Counted from the first letter of the stretch, positions 1 through 11,951 are shown. The stretch is 64,000 nucleotides of DNA from Wallemia ichthyophaga EXF-994 (GCF_000400465.1 NW_008806278.1:124001-188000); one strand, 5' to 3'. The notes: generated by a model from the sequence alone, not told the origin. Numbers and translations: made by a program.

Positions 1-1
1 A

Positions 2-869
2 ACTCCAGACCAACAAGCTCGCTTGGGTGGGTCTTATGCTCCCTCTGCTGTATTTTCTAATTGCTTCCGCAGGTCAAGCGCTTGGCGACCTCACCGGGAA
101 ACCTAAAAACAGCAAGCTGCATATACACCCGCTTACACCAGACTTTGGCGAATTCGGCCAAGCACCGGCTGTCTTTAGCCTCGACGACAAGTTCAATCAG
201 GACAAATACGATGAGGAAATCGAAAAGAGCGAACACGCCTCGGCAAACTGGCACACCGATATCACTTTCGAGAATGTCCCTAGTGACTATGCGATTCTCA
301 AGATGCACACTGTCCCAATTGGCGGTGACACTCTCTGGGCATCTGCATACACAGTCTACGACAAGATTTCACCTACAATGCGCACCTTCTTGTCTACCTT
401 GACAGCGTCACATCACGCACCTACCTTTCAAGACGCTAAACGCAACTACGGCATCACTTTCCGCGGTGAAAAGGAAGATGACGTAGGTAGAGGAAGTGAT
501 GAGAATCGCGGAGCACATCTCACAGCGAAACATCCAATCATTCGCACAAACCCAGTCACTGGCTGGCACGGTGTTTTTGTGAACAAATGCTTCACTAAGA
601 AGATAGATGGGTTGAAGAAGGACGAGAGCGATGCACTGCTCAACTACCTCTACCATCTGCAAAACAGCCACGATGCTCACGTTCGCTACCAGTGGAGTAC
701 GAACGATGTCGCTTTGTGGGATAACCGAACGACTACTCACTGCTGTACGTTAGATACTACCGGTCCCCGTGCTGGCAACCGCGTACTAGGAATAGGAGAG
801 CGCCCATACTACGATGCTGGAGGATCTTCACGTCTTGAAGACCTCAAGAAGAAGGCTCTTGCAGTCTAA
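2..869 (+). CDS. TauD/TfdA-type Fe(II)/2-oxoglutarate dioxygenase, 5' end missing
   Basis: Partial gene cut by the left edge. Exon fragment 2-26 (reading TPDQQARLG) joins exon 73-869 across an intron at 27-72. The junction restores the family motif GQALGDLTGKP followed by KLHIHP. The iron-binding HxD is seen in WHTDITFE, a distal His in NRTTTHC and the 2-oxoglutarate-binding Arg region in GNRVLGIGERP. Family members hydroxylate taurine, sulfonates or related small acids to release sulfite; the substrate here cannot be read from sequence. About 80-100 N-terminal residues should lie outside the window. Stop is at 867-869. The next gene on the same strand starts 604 bp downstream. Confidence 0.85.
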   Translation, partial: LQTNKLAWVGLMLPLLYFLIASAGQALGDLTGKPKNSKLHIHPLTPDFGEFGQAPAVFSLDDKFNQDKYDEEIEKSEHASANWHTDITFENVPSDYAILKMHTVPIGGDTLWASAYTVYDKISPTMRTFLSTLTASHHAPTFQDAKRNYGITFRGEKEDDVGRGSDENRGAHLTAKHPIIRTNPVTGWHGVFVNKCFTKKIDGLKKDESDALLNYLYHLQNSHDAHVRYQWSTNDVALWDNRTTTHCCTLDTTGPRAGNRVLGIGERPYYDAGGSSRLEDLKKKALAV

Positions 870-1473
870 AACTTTACTTGCATCTTCGCCTAGCGATATT
901 TCTTCTCTTTTAGCTCCGATCTCGCAAAGTTATTTCAACATATCTATACCAAACATAGAAAGAGCACAGTGTCCCATCAGCTCGCTGGCACATTCTTTAT
1001 TCTTATGATCATGACTAACGTACACTTAACTGTATCCTACCAACCAATATATACTAATTTCGAAACACTAATGAAGTTTTTTCCGTGAAGGTATGCAAAC
1101 GAGGAGGATGAGGTGTGCGCTAAGAATTGGAACTTTATTCTCCAAATGAGCCGAACATGCCGAACATGCCCTTATCATTGCCAGCATTACGTATGTATCA
1201 TTGTGCGACATTTCAGAAAGTAAAACGAGTTCTGTCAGCAGCACTTTAAGGGATTATTGCGTGTGTGTTACGCCATTTTAATCGGTGCAAAATGACCTGC
1301 GAGTGACATTATCCCTCGCTTACCACTCTCTGTCTTCTCTCATACCACCAACACGAACACACTCTCCAAGCAAGAGAGATACCCTTTTCCAGTAAGCCTC
1401 ACTGCGATCTACACAAACAGTAGCTCAATCTACACTAGCTTCTTACACTCAAGGTTACTGATACTACTGCGGT
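870..1473. other. Gene-free block between dioxygenase and flippase
   Basis: No supported gene. The right part (about 1320-1473) is C/T-rich and looks like the promoter and 5' leader of the flippase gene. A short minus-strand stretch near 1137-1188 reads GMFGMFGSFGE before a stop, but has no credible start or upstream exon. Confidence 0.6.
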
Positions 1474-4400
1474 ATGCCAAATTCCATAGCAAGTTCAGCA
1501 AAGCATTTGATTGAAGATGACACAGACGACGACACAATCAACTCACCGCTCAATGTTGATCCAAATCTCAGATTGAGAACTGTGCGCTCAGCCTCTAGCT
1601 CTATTCGTGAAGCACATCGTCACGATAAGCGCAGAGAGTCAAAGCGTAAGCGATTAAGGGAGAAGGTCAAGAAGGCTGCGAACAAGCTAAAAGACAAAAA
1701 TGCCACTGTTCCTGACAAGTCACCAGTTGACGGCAACAGACGTAACGTATATGCCAACATCCCCTTACCACCTTACGAGCTAAGCAAGACTGGCGATCCA
1801 ATTGCAAAATACCCCAGAAATAAAGTCAGGACCGCCAAATATACGTTAATTACATTCATACCAAAGAATCTATTGGAGCAATTTAGGAGAGTTGCCAACA
1901 TATATTTCTTACTTCTGGTGATATTGCAGATATTCCCTATTTTTGGCGCAACTACTCCACAGGTTGCAATGCTTCCCCTTGTCGCTATCTTGGTAATAAC
2001 AGGCATAAAGGACGCTATTGAGGACTATCGACGAAATGTCTTAGATAGTCAGGTCAATCATTCAGTTACCACAAAGTTAAACAACTTTAAAAATGTCAAT
2101 ATACCCGAAGATGATAGATCGCTTTTCGAGAAGACATTTAATATCGACAAAGGTACGAGCAGAGGTCAGCGTAAGTTGCACGATAGCAACGCGGCGGGTT
2201 TGACGGATAGTGTTCTGTATATGCATGGAAACAAGGCAGATACAATGACCTCCCTTACACCATCAAACAATACTATCGGTGTAGTGGATTACGCAAACCA
2301 GACACCAGGTACATCTAGGTGGGAACGGACGTTTTGGAAAAAGCTACAGGTTGGCGACTTTGTTCTTCTTCGAGAGAATGATCAGATACCTGCTGATGTA
2401 GTTCTGTTGTCAACTTCGGACCCTGATGGCATGGCTTTCGTAGAGACCAAGAATCTCGACGGAGAAACCAACCTCAAGCCGAAGAAATGTCTCAAAGCCA
2501 CTTCAGGCCTCTGCTCGGAAGAAGACATTGAGCACTCCCAATTTTTGATAGACAGTGAGCCTCCAAATGCTAATTTGTACTCATACAACGGTGTCCTGCG
2601 CTACAAACCTCGCAAAACTCCCGAAAGCACAGTTACACAGGAGGCAGTCGAGCCGGCGACTGCATCGGAGCTACTATTAAGAGGATGTTCGCTCAGGAAT
2701 ACACGGTGGGCTATCGGATTTGTTGTTTTTACCGGTGGCGATACCAAGATAATGCTCAATGGTGGAGAAACTCCGTCGAAACGATCAAAAATTGAGAAGG
2801 AGACCAACTTCAACGTAGCTATGAACTTTATCATCTTGATTGCGATGTGTGCCATTGCGGCCATTGCGAATGGTATGTATTGGAATAGTGATGACACCAG
2901 TTCACGGCTATATGAACAAGATGCTATGATGGATTCAAAAGTATCGATCAACTCTCTCATTACCTTTTGTGCTTGTCTTATAGCATTCCAAAATATTGTA
3001 AGCGATATTTGCGGACAAGTGATTTTTCTGATAAGCATTCAAGGTCCCTATATCTCTTTATATATCTATCGAAATTGTCAAGACTATTCAAGCATTCTTT
3101 ATCTGGCAGGTAGGTATATGGTACAATTTGAAGATAATACTGACTCATCTGAAAGGATTTGGATATGTATTATCCAGAACTAGATCATCCATGTGTCCCA
3201 AAAAGCTGGAACATATCTGACGATCTTGGTCAAATAGAGTACATTTTCTCCGACAAGACAGGCACGCTAACACAAAACGTGATGGAGTTCAAAAAGTGCT
3301 CTATCGCAGGCAAGGAATATGGAGAAGGAATAACGGAGGCTATGCTTGGTGCGGCCAAGCGCGAAGGACGTGAACTTAACTTTAACAGTGAGCAACATGG
3401 TTTTGAGATTGCAGAGATGAAAAAGGAAATGATGCAAAAAATGGGAAATGCATTTACCAACAAATACTTTCAATCTGAGCACTTAACATTGATCTCACCA
3501 AATCTAGTCAGTGATCTGATTGAGTCTGATAGGAAGCATTCAATATATCATTTCTTCAGAGCATTAGCAATTTGTCACGATGTCATTGCATCTGTACCAG
3601 ATGACTCCCAACCATTCAAACTCGAGTACAAAGCTCAGTCACCAGATGAAGCGGCGTTGGTAGCTACAGCGCGCGATATGGGATTCGCGTTTGTTAATAG
3701 ATCGAATACATGGCTGGAACTGAATGTATGCGGGAATGTCGAGCGGTACACTCCACTCAAAATACTCGAATTCAATTCATCGAGGAAGCGGATGAGCGTT
3801 GTTGTGAGAACAACTGACGGACGGAACCTTCTCCTGTGTAAGGGTGCAGACTCGGTTATTAGTGAGAGATTGCGCGTAGATCATGATAGGTATTTGTTCA
3901 ATGAGACGATGAGAGATCTTGAAGAATTTGCCAACTCGGGTCTGCGTACACTGCTCGTAGCACAACGTGAAGTGTCGCAGAAGGAGTATCATGAGTGGGA
4001 GGCGGTGTATGATAAAGCAGCAGCTTCGATAACAGATCGAGAAGAGGAGATCGAGAAAAGCTGCGATTTGATTGAACGTGATTTGGTAATAGTAGGCGCT
4101 ACAGCCCTGGAAGACAAGCTGCAGGAGGGTGTACCTGACTCCATCCAGACACTGCACAAAGCAGGTATTAAGTTGTGGATTCTGACAGGCGATAAAGTTC
4201 AGACAGCTATCGAAATAGGCTTTAGTTGCAATTTGCTAGATAATGGAATGGAAATAATGATATTATCAGCTGAAAACACGCATGACACGCTTCTACAGAT
4301 CGAATCAAGTCTGAATAAGCTACAGTCGACGGACAGTAATGATAGATTCATAGATAAGAAGTATGCTGTTGTGGTGGACGGGGAGACGTTGAAATATGCG

Positions 4401-5845
4401 CTCAATGAAGAGAATAAGAGCCAGTTCTTGAATCTTGGTACACAATGCGAGACAGTACTCTGCTGTCGAGTGTCACCATCCCAGAAAGCTCAGACTGTGA
4501 GTCTTGTGAAGGAGGGCAAAAAGGCAATGACGCTTTCGATAGGTGATGGTGCAAATGATGTTGCCATGATCCAGCAGGCGAACATCGGTATCGGGATAGC
4601 AGGTTTAGAAGGTGCTCAAGCGTCCATGTCAGCAGACTATGCAATTGGACAGTTTAGATGTGAGTGAAAGTGTATTTCAGTAGCACTATATGCTAATGCG
4701 ATTATAAAGACCTCACGCACCTTCTCCTCGTTCATGGCAGGTGGTCTTACATTCGGATAGCAGAGATGCACGCGAATTTCTTCTTCAAGAACATAATATT
4801 TACGCTGATCATGTTTCTCTACCTGATATACTGCTCATTCGACGCAACGTATCTATTCGAATACACTTACATCATGTTTTACAACCTCCTCTTTACATCG
4901 CTACCGGTGATAATAATGGGGGCGTTCGAACAGGATGTCAACGCAACCGCGTCACTCGCTTTTCCGCAACTCTACAAACGTGGCATAGCTGGTCTAGAGT
5001 ATACGCGCACCAAGTTCTGGCTGTACATGTTAGACGGCTGTTATCAGGCTTGTGTATGTTTCTTCGTAGCGTATGGAGCATATATTGGTGGAACGACGCA
5101 GAGCTACTCGGGTCGGGATGCCAATAGTCTTTGGGAAGTCGGGGTGACGATATGCTGTACATGCGTTCTCTGCGCAAATGGCTACGTCGGTCTGAACACC
5201 AAGTACTGGACATGGATGGTGTGGACTGTGAATATCGTAACTACCTTACTAGTATTCATATGGACAGCGCTGTATTCTGCATTTGACGGACAAAATTTTC
5301 ACGGGGAGGTCATTGACGTCTTCTCCTCAGCTACATTTTGGTTCACAGTTGTAATCACGCCAGTGATTGCTCTCGCGCCGCGCTTTATTATCAAATTGGC
5401 CCACAACACATATATGCCAATGGACAAGGATATAATTCGCGAGCGGTGGATTGTCGGTCATCTCAAAGACGAACTGGGGGTGAAACATAGAAGGGAAATC
5501 GAGCAAGAGGAGCGCCAACACAAGCTGGTTGCTATACCTGAAGATGTAGAGATGGGTGTCACGAATGGACACGCCTCAATAGCCAGTTTCGGACTGGGGC
5601 GTAGTGTGGATGATGATGATGACAGCTATGTGAGGGAGGAGGAAAATGGGAAGAATCAACTGCAGCTACCGCCATTGGCTGTGTGGCAGCCGATGTCGCG
5701 GTCTGTGACGAGCTCACGAACGACACCATACAACATAGCTTCAGGGAGCGTGTCTGAATTGGAAATGAATGAGTATCCGCCGACGTCGCCTGTGCGGTAT
5801 AGTGGAAGGAATCCGATGAGTGAGAGTAGGGAGCCGTTGGTGTAA
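1474..5845 (+). CDS. P4-type phospholipid-translocating ATPase (flippase), Dnf1/Dnf2 type
   Basis: Membrane pump that flips aminophospholipids from the outer to the inner leaflet at the plasma membrane or late Golgi. Four exons: 1474-2997, 3044-3109, 3156-4659, 4710-5845; introns are 46-50 bp; the spliced product is about 1409 aa. Hallmarks seen: the P4 N-terminal motif NIPLPPYE, actuator DGET at residues 329-332, phosphorylation motif DKTGTLTQN with Asp near 563, KGADSVI in the nucleotide domain, and GDGANDVAM near 993. Hydrophobic segments occur in the usual places (about 140-180, 440-530, 1040-1250). The acidic Ser-rich tail after about 1300 is typical of regulated flippases. The sequence SLRNTRWAIG and ETPSKRSKIEKETNFN fit the Dnf1/2 subgroup better than Drs2 or Neo1, but the subgroup is an inference. 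Confidence 0.93.
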
Positions 5846-6055
5846 ATGTATACCTTCTTTTTGAATAAAGAGTGTGTGGTGTGTGATGTAAGCTGTGCAA
5901 ATGAACAAGGAAGCGGATGAGCATAGTGTGAGCAGTCTTAAAGTAGAATATAAATGTAAATAGATAATTCACTGTGAATAAATTTTTATAAATTTTACAA
6001 ACGAAAATCATGACAGGCGACTTCTTCATCCTATCCTGCACAAGAAATAAACAAG

Positions 6056-6587
6056 ATGGACGTACAAAAACTGCAGAAAATGCAAGCTGCATCACGCACA
6101 GGTGTGTTGAGTGTACAGCAGCACACATGCAATCTCTAACAGACAACAAGGCGGTAAGAACGCACCACGTCGTAAACAAGTCCGCAAGCCACACACCGAG
6201 GCTGATGACCAAAAGATTCAAGCAGCTTTGAAGAAGATTAATGTGCAGCATGTTCCAGGTATTGACGAGGTCAACATGTTCAAAGAAGACGGCAATGTAA
6301 TCCACTTCGCTAAGCCAATTGTTCACAGCGCAGAAAGCGCCAACACTACGGCTGTTTACGGTAGAGCTCAGAACAAGGAGTTGACTGAACTCGTACCAGG
6401 TATCCTTCCACAACTTGGTGCCGACTCGCTCGCCAATCTCAGAAGACTCGCGGAGCAATACCAGCAACTCACCCAAGCACAGCAGCAGCAGGCCGTCAAC
6501 AAAGCTAAGGAGGACGGCAATGACGATGACGTGCCTGATTTGGTCGAGAACTTTGAGAATGGCGATGAGAACAAGAATGTTGATTAG
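6056..6587 (+). CDS. EGD1: Nascent polypeptide-associated complex subunit beta (BTF3 family)
   Basis: Ribosome-associated chaperone subunit that pairs with NAC-alpha and binds nascent chains near the exit tunnel. Exon 1 (6056-6101) encodes [16 protein letters not shown]; intron 6102-6150 has a CTAAC branch site; exon 2 is 6151-6587. The product is about 160 aa, the normal family length. The basic ribosome-binding stretch RRKQVRKP lies near residue 22 and the NAC fold follows ([29 protein letters not shown]). The C-terminus is acidic ([21 protein letters not shown]-like), as in orthologs. The start was chosen because it gives the conserved N-terminus and is the first ATG in frame with the spliced product. 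Confidence 0.93.
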
Positions 6588-6715
6588 ATGATTTTATTGA
6601 GAGTGTTATTCTTGTTATAAGAAAGATAAATTAAAAAATGAAACAAATATATCGAATTGATTGGTTATAATACTTTTGGAAAGAAAAGACACCCATTTTA
6701 TTGGTAACGCACGTT

Positions 6716-9446
6716 TTAGTTATACGAACCAGAATTAATCTTGTCACGCAGAGTAGCTAACCACTGCGAATACGACAGACCCATCTCGAAGCGGTCCTCA
6801 ACGAGAAGTGAAAGAGCCCATGAGCGGAGACTAGGATCGCCGTCTTCCTTAACGAGATAGAGGTGTGGTTTGTAAGGGCCTCTTCTCGACTCTCTAACCT
6901 TATTTACGATGCCATTCACGCGTGCGGACATGGCGTTATCGAGCAGTGGGAGTGTAATCTTGCCCGGTCTGAGATCTTGCAGAGTGGGCAAGTTAAAGAC
7001 GTCGAGTACGAGTTGCGGCACGGCATCGCGACCGATCCACAAGAACATCTGTTGACCATCTTCAATTAGATAGAGTCCATGACGCTCGAACTTCTCGATA
7101 GTGAGATTCAATCTGGGTGGGAGGACGAGTCCACCTTCGCTCAACATCCCAGCCTGTGAGGGTTAGTGTTAGTGTTGACACCCTAAACAAACACTTTCTA
7201 CTCACCTCGGCAGGCATGTTGTGCAGCGAGTAGAGCGTAGGGTAGAGATATGGTATAAGCGCCTGTGTGGGGAGGGTAGTGAGGAGAGTCTGGGCATAAG
7301 CGCGCAGATCTGATGGAATATGACTACTCTGTCTTAAACCAATATTCTTGAGTAGACCGAGAAGGAGAAGGGGAAGATGGCGCATGTTTTCGCTGACCAT
7401 CAACTGCGCTGATGCGCCACCTCCTGCTGTCATGGTAGATTTGTATTGACCAAAAATATCGACAAGCTTGTTGAGCACTGCATCTCGAGCATCCTCCAGC
7501 TTACTCGACTGCGAGCGCTCGACGGCCTTGTTAGCAAGGAGGGTGGCAATGGCATTTTCGTCAGCCGAAGCGTATATCTCCGCCGGATTCGACGATGTAG
7601 GCAGAGCGAGGGTAACTACGCGAATGCGACGCTCACCGTAACACGTCGTGTGCAGCACCGCAGTTTGGAACACGACAAATGGTACATTCAAGTTCTCCTC
7701 TAGTGTCACCTCCGCACAATAGGACTGGTCGATAGGGACAGTAGGCATCGCGAGGAGATCGGTGGAGCGCACGAAGAAATTACCGTGGTACTCTGACATA
7801 CGCACTCCACGTGTGGCGCGCACGCGCATTACGGCCTCAAGGGCGATAGGCGAGCTAAGGACGATAGATAGCTCGTGGGCCAATTTAAGCGCATCCTCAA
7901 TCCGTGATGCATTAAAGCCGGGGTAGAAATAGGTACCGCCAGACGTGTACTTGGGGAGGCATTGCAGCGTTGCGACATCCTGGTATGGCGAACCAAAGAG
8001 GAACATGTCCACGGAGATTTGCGATCTGGAGCAGTCGATAGCGAGATTTTTGTAGAAGCCACCGCCTTGTGGTTGGAGTAGGGAGGACTCTTTAGTGGTT
8101 CCGAGGATCTTGATGTCTTCGCGATTCTTGAGTGCACCTTGACCAACATTGGGGAGTTGGGCAGTCATTACCATGATTTTACCACCAAAAGGACCAATAA
8201 GCTGGACAGCGGCTTTGAGAGCAGTACCCATAGCAGATTCAGGACCAGAAGAGGAGATGAACATGTCAGACAGGTTAGAGAGAAGATTTTCAATAGCAGC
8301 TCTGCACTCTGAAAGATTAACGAGGAGGTCGTTAGGTGTAGGTAGGAAGGGATCGTCAAGGTCACCAACTACTAACATATTTGGATCAGAGCTGTTAGGA
8401 GGAAGATTGAAAAAGTGGAGAGCGTGATTAACAGCGATTAAACAAACTTTTGTTCTTCCGTCTTCGTTGGGAATACGATCTAAAGTCTCTAAAATAGTTC
8501 TCGCGACGGTTGCAACCATACCGGATTGGATGGAAGAGTAAGAAACGTCGATCAAGAAAGCGTAAACGGGAGGCTGAGGAGGTCGAACCATGTACTCTGA
8601 AGGAGCAACGAATTCAACGACAGAGTGATTCAATTCAGCTCTATTAAAGCGATCAGTAGGCTGATTAGTGATTGGGTCCCAATCGAACATCTGAGGAACT
8701 TCATTTGAGAGGTTGCAAATGGAGCACTTCCAACGAGTACCACCTTCTAAAAAGGTAACGTAAGGGTTTATGTAAGTTCTGCATCTTCTGCATCTGGATA
8801 TAACCGTGTCAGTGATGACAGGGATATCATCTTCACCTGAGTCGATGGAGCGGTAAGGGGTGAGTATAATAGATAAGGGAATTTTAAGTTTGTTGATTAG
8901 AGATTGAGTTGTTGGTACAACGTTGAGTGTTGATCTCTTGAACGAGTGGTGAGCGTTGGCGGTGGGGGAATTGGAGATTGATGCATTGGGTGGGAGTTGA
9001 ACCGGAGGCGGTGGGTTATCGTAAATGTCATTAGGATTTGGTTGGTAGCCGATGAGATTGATTGAGTTGGCAGTAGAGCGGGGTTTTGAGTTTAAATCAA
9101 ATTGGCTGAATTGATTGGAGAGATTGTTGAGTGGTTGGTTGGATTCAGTGGGAGCACCACCACCAACGCCAGCACCACCACCTGGAGTGAATAATTGCTG
9201 TGGTTGAGCTTGCTGTGGTTGCTGTGGAGCACCATAATAAGCCTGGGCTTGTTGATTAGCTAGTTGCCTTCTAGCTTTCTGATTGGTTGCAACAGAAGGA
9301 ACTTCCCACTGAGATTGATTGGTGAGTGTGTTGACATAGTAAGCTTGACCAGTTGAAGGGTCGCTAATAGCAATTTTAGAGAAATCACTCTTGAAACGCA
9401 AGGCTTACGTATATTCCAACCAATTTGGAGGTAGATTCGTAGACAT
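6716..9446 (-). CDS. SEC24: COPII coat cargo-binding subunit Sec24 with N-terminal WW domain
   Basis: Sec24 partners Sec23 and selects cargo at ER exit sites. Exons (minus): 9446-9409, 9363-7206, 7153-6716; introns 45 and 52 bp; about 877 aa. Order of domains: a WW-like domain at residues 5-35 (W9, W32, P35), a Gln/Pro-rich linker, the Sec23/24 zinc finger (CRRC...CSIC), the trunk with VYAFLIDVS, beta-sandwich, helical region and C-terminal gelsolin domain ([13 protein letters not shown]). The WW domain appears only after splicing exon 1 to exon 2 and is unusual compared with yeast and animal Sec24. It shares a 55-bp divergent promoter with the STN1-like gene (starts at 9446 and 9502). Confidence 0.93.
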
Positions 9447-9501
9447 TGGTGATACTCAACCTGGTTGAACCACGTCAAACGATATATTTGAGGAGATTGA
9501 A

Positions 9502-10617
9502 ATGAAAAATAAATTAGTTGAATGGATAAATAGTGAGGAGAGTTATCTAAATTTGGATATTAGAACACTAGCCTATGCAACTCAATACAGTAATCATTAT
9601 ATGCTCAACAACCAGCCATTCAAATTCGTAGTCTTGTTTGGATATTTACTTACGATTGAACTTAAATTTGGTAAACTAATCTTTTATTTGGAAGATGGTA
9701 CTGATGTTATACGTTGTTTTCTGCCTATTCAAACTGATTCTTCACCTCAATTCTCTATCGCAGACGCTGTTTCCATTACGGGAAAATTAGACACTTACAA
9801 CAACAAACGCATCATTTACATCAACAGCATTGCGAAGCAATCGAATTTAAACTTGGAAACTCATTCTATCGCGCTTGTTGATCAGGCTGTTCACAACTCT
9901 CACTCTTTCATCCTCCCTTCCTCCACAAATCTCATTAAACAATCTGTAGACTCCCAAACTCGCCCTAGAAAGAAACCTAAGCTTACTTCGAAACTCTCTC
10001 ATCCTTCGAAACTCTCTCACAATGACCTTACCCCGCACACTTTCGAGATTTACATGAAGAATTTCATCAATCTCAATTCACAGCATAACATATCTATCTT
10101 ATCACTCAAACTGAGTAACTCTCTACGACTACTCGCTCGAAGGCTTTACGATTTGAGACATCAGACAAGACTTAATCCATCATCATCCTCGGAATCAAAA
10201 CACGCCAAGATAGATAGGTTATACACTCAATCACTCAATAATTTAGTGAAGAAAGGAGAACTCATCGTATATGATGCTATTTCATTTGATTCTAGCTCGA
10301 TCGAACTAACTGAGCCACCATCACAAGATGAAGATGACCCCCTAGAATCTGACTTGAGTGGTTTATACGAACACTACAAATGTCCTTCTGGACCTCTACT
10401 TAAAGACGCGTTATTCAATGTCATGTCTAACCTCAAACATCAAGCATCTCTTCAAATCATCCACAATAAAGTCACAAACTACCAAGAGAACCTCTCTACT
10501 CTCTCACAAGATAGCATCCAGATTGGTCTCGATTGGTTGGTAGAGTATGACTACGCTAGCGTCACTAAATGTGAAAACAAACCCGATAAATATAAATTAA
10601 CAATAGCTACCGACTAA
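9502..10617 (+). CDS. STN1: Stn1-like telomere capping protein (CST complex OB-fold subunit)
   Basis: A single-exon protein of 371 aa. The first 130 residues look like the Stn1/RPA32-type OB fold: a strand-rich stretch VVLFGYLLTIEL, then LIFYLEDGTDVIRCFLP and DAVSITGKLDTYNNKRIIYI. A later helix-rich segment (FEIYMKNFINL ... LSNSLRLLARRLYDL) fits the Stn1 region after the OB fold, and the C-terminus could form winged helices. Stn1 with Ten1 (and Ctc1 in some lineages) caps telomeres and limits telomerase. The match is by pattern only; an RPA32 paralog is the main alternative, although RPA32 normally starts with a Ser-rich phosphorylated tail that is absent here. Its stop codon overlaps the RPB11 stop codon by 4 bp. 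Confidence 0.65.
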   Translation: MKNKLVEWINSEESYLNLDIRTLAYATQYSNHYMLNNQPFKFVVLFGYLLTIELKFGKLIFYLEDGTDVIRCFLPIQTDSSPQFSIADAVSITGKLDTYNNKRIIYINSIAKQSNLNLETHSIALVDQAVHNSHSFILPSSTNLIKQSVDSQTRPRKKPKLTSKLSHPSKLSHNDLTPHTFEIYMKNFINLNSQHNISILSLKLSNSLRLLARRLYDLRHQTRLNPSSSSESKHAKIDRLYTQSLNNLVKKGELIVYDAISFDSSSIELTEPPSQDEDDPLESDLSGLYEHYKCPSGPLLKDALFNVMSNLKHQASLQIIHNKVTNYQENLSTLSQDSIQIGLDWLVEYDYASVTKCENKPDKYKLTIATD

Positions 10618-11087
10618 TAATCAACATAATACTCGTCAGGCTGATCAGCTGACGCGGGTTGCATACCAAAGTCATCCTCGCCGTTGTTAATACCCTCAAT
10701 AGATATCTTATGGAACTCAGCCTTCATCTCATCCTGAAAATTGGCACACTCAGCCAACAAAGTCGTCGCAGCACTTTTAAGAGCATCTTTAGGGGTAATG
10801 GTATTAGCAACGGTCTGTACCCTAACCTCTGAACGTGGATTGAGTGGATGGGGCACTCTATAACCAGAAAATATCACGTCCTTGTTCTTTGTCATTTCAT
10901 TGGAGATGAGATTAGCGATGGTGTGGTCTTGCCTATTTAAGGTGATAGTGCTGGTCGAAGGGATGCGCGAATCGTCGACGACGCTGACTCTTAGTGTGTA
11001 TTAGACGTGGCCGCGAAGGTATCAGGCAACCCACTTAGGCTCTTCATCTGGAACAATAAACAATTCTGATCTATTTGGTGCGTTCAT
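10614..11087 (-). CDS. RPB11: RNA polymerase II subunit Rpb11
   Basis: Small assembly subunit that pairs with Rpb3, equivalent to the bacterial alpha dimer. Exon 1 is 11087-11035 (MNAPNRSELFIVPDEEPK), intron 11034-10990, exon 2 10989-10614; about 142 aa. The core motif is clear: TITLNRQDHTIANLISNEM followed by VIFSGYRVPHPLNPRSEVRVQT, with TPKDAL after it. The exon 1 join reproduces the short N-terminus seen in fission yeast Rpb11. AC19 (the Pol I/III counterpart) is less likely because it normally has CGYSIPHP-like residues and a longer N-terminus. The last 4 bp of the CDS overlap the converging STN1-like CDS. Confidence 0.92.
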
Positions 11088-11951
11088 GAGGTGTTATACA
11101 AGTGGGTCAATCTAATAGAAAGGCGAGGTTAGATGGGTTTGGTTATCTACGCCAGCCACGCTTCCACGTTTCAGAATGTGGTAAAGTCTGATGTCGACAT
11201 GCGCTGTGCATTAAGACAGGGATAACTGTAAGAAAGTACTTCTCATCAGGGTGTACAGCGTGTACAACGCAGAAGCGTGGATGGCTGTAGCTATGGCTAG
11301 ACTTACACCTAGAAGGGTTGTGAGTGGGAGTTGTGTGGGTGCAAGACACCAGAGCAGATTTGATCAGTAAGAGATTCCTGTGTCTGCACGTATAGTTTGA
11401 TTATCTAGCTACTAAGACGATTGACAGATTGATTTGGATTTTTGATATTCCTCATTTCAGCCTGGTGTCTTGTGCGCTACTCACAATTATTTTTATAGTG
11501 GGTGTACGGGAGAAGGCGCGCGGTTGTTTATATAGGGTGGGTGGAATAAAAAATGGAAAATATTCACATGTTTTCTTCCACGGTGTTGATGGTGCTATGA
11601 ATAGCCTTACCCACACCGCAGTCACTGCCGCGTTTCATGCCGCCTGCACTTGATAGCTTGTACCTGAGTGGGTGGAGCAGAAGCCATAGGAGTTAGTCAT
11701 AGGAGGTAGCTAGCGCATAATAAGCCCACGAATATTCTACCGCACCCACGATAATCAATCCCCTGCAGCTAAAATCTTCGTCGCTAAAACCCCTTTAGCC
11801 GCTCCACTGACAAGAGAATACGCTGTTGATTGCAAATCATCAGAAAAAACTTAAATCAAGTAGATAGCACGCTACTCACCTCAAAAAACTCCAAAATTCT
11901 GTACAAAACAAGCAACCACTTCAGTTCCATTAACGAGTACGATACAAGCAC
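11088..11951. promoter_or_regulatory. 864-bp gene-free block with seven GTGGGT/ACCCAC hexamers
   Basis: No supported gene. GTGGGT or its complement occurs at 11102, 11335, 11498, 11537, 11609, 11668 and 11744. The block lies between the divergent RPB11 and permease genes and is the likely control region of the permease. GTGGGT is also a frequent intron donor in this window, so an unannotated spliced transcript is an alternative explanation. The only frames of 60-75 codons show no family resemblance. Confidence 0.4.

Noticed and set aside
1040-1188. Possible small minus-strand gene ending GMFGMFGSFGE
   Set aside because: The frame ending in this repeat-like peptide has no ATG, and no clear upstream exon or acceptor was found; a 47-codon frame on the same strand has no family resemblance.
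5559-6476. Long minus-strand frame of 305 codons opposite the flippase 3' end and NAC-beta
   Set aside because: It overlaps two confident plus-strand genes, has low-complexity Cys/His/Phe-rich composition and no domain; it is a shadow frame.
11429-11653. 74-codon frame in the permease upstream region
   Set aside because: No recognisable motif and the composition changes along its length; not supported as a gene.
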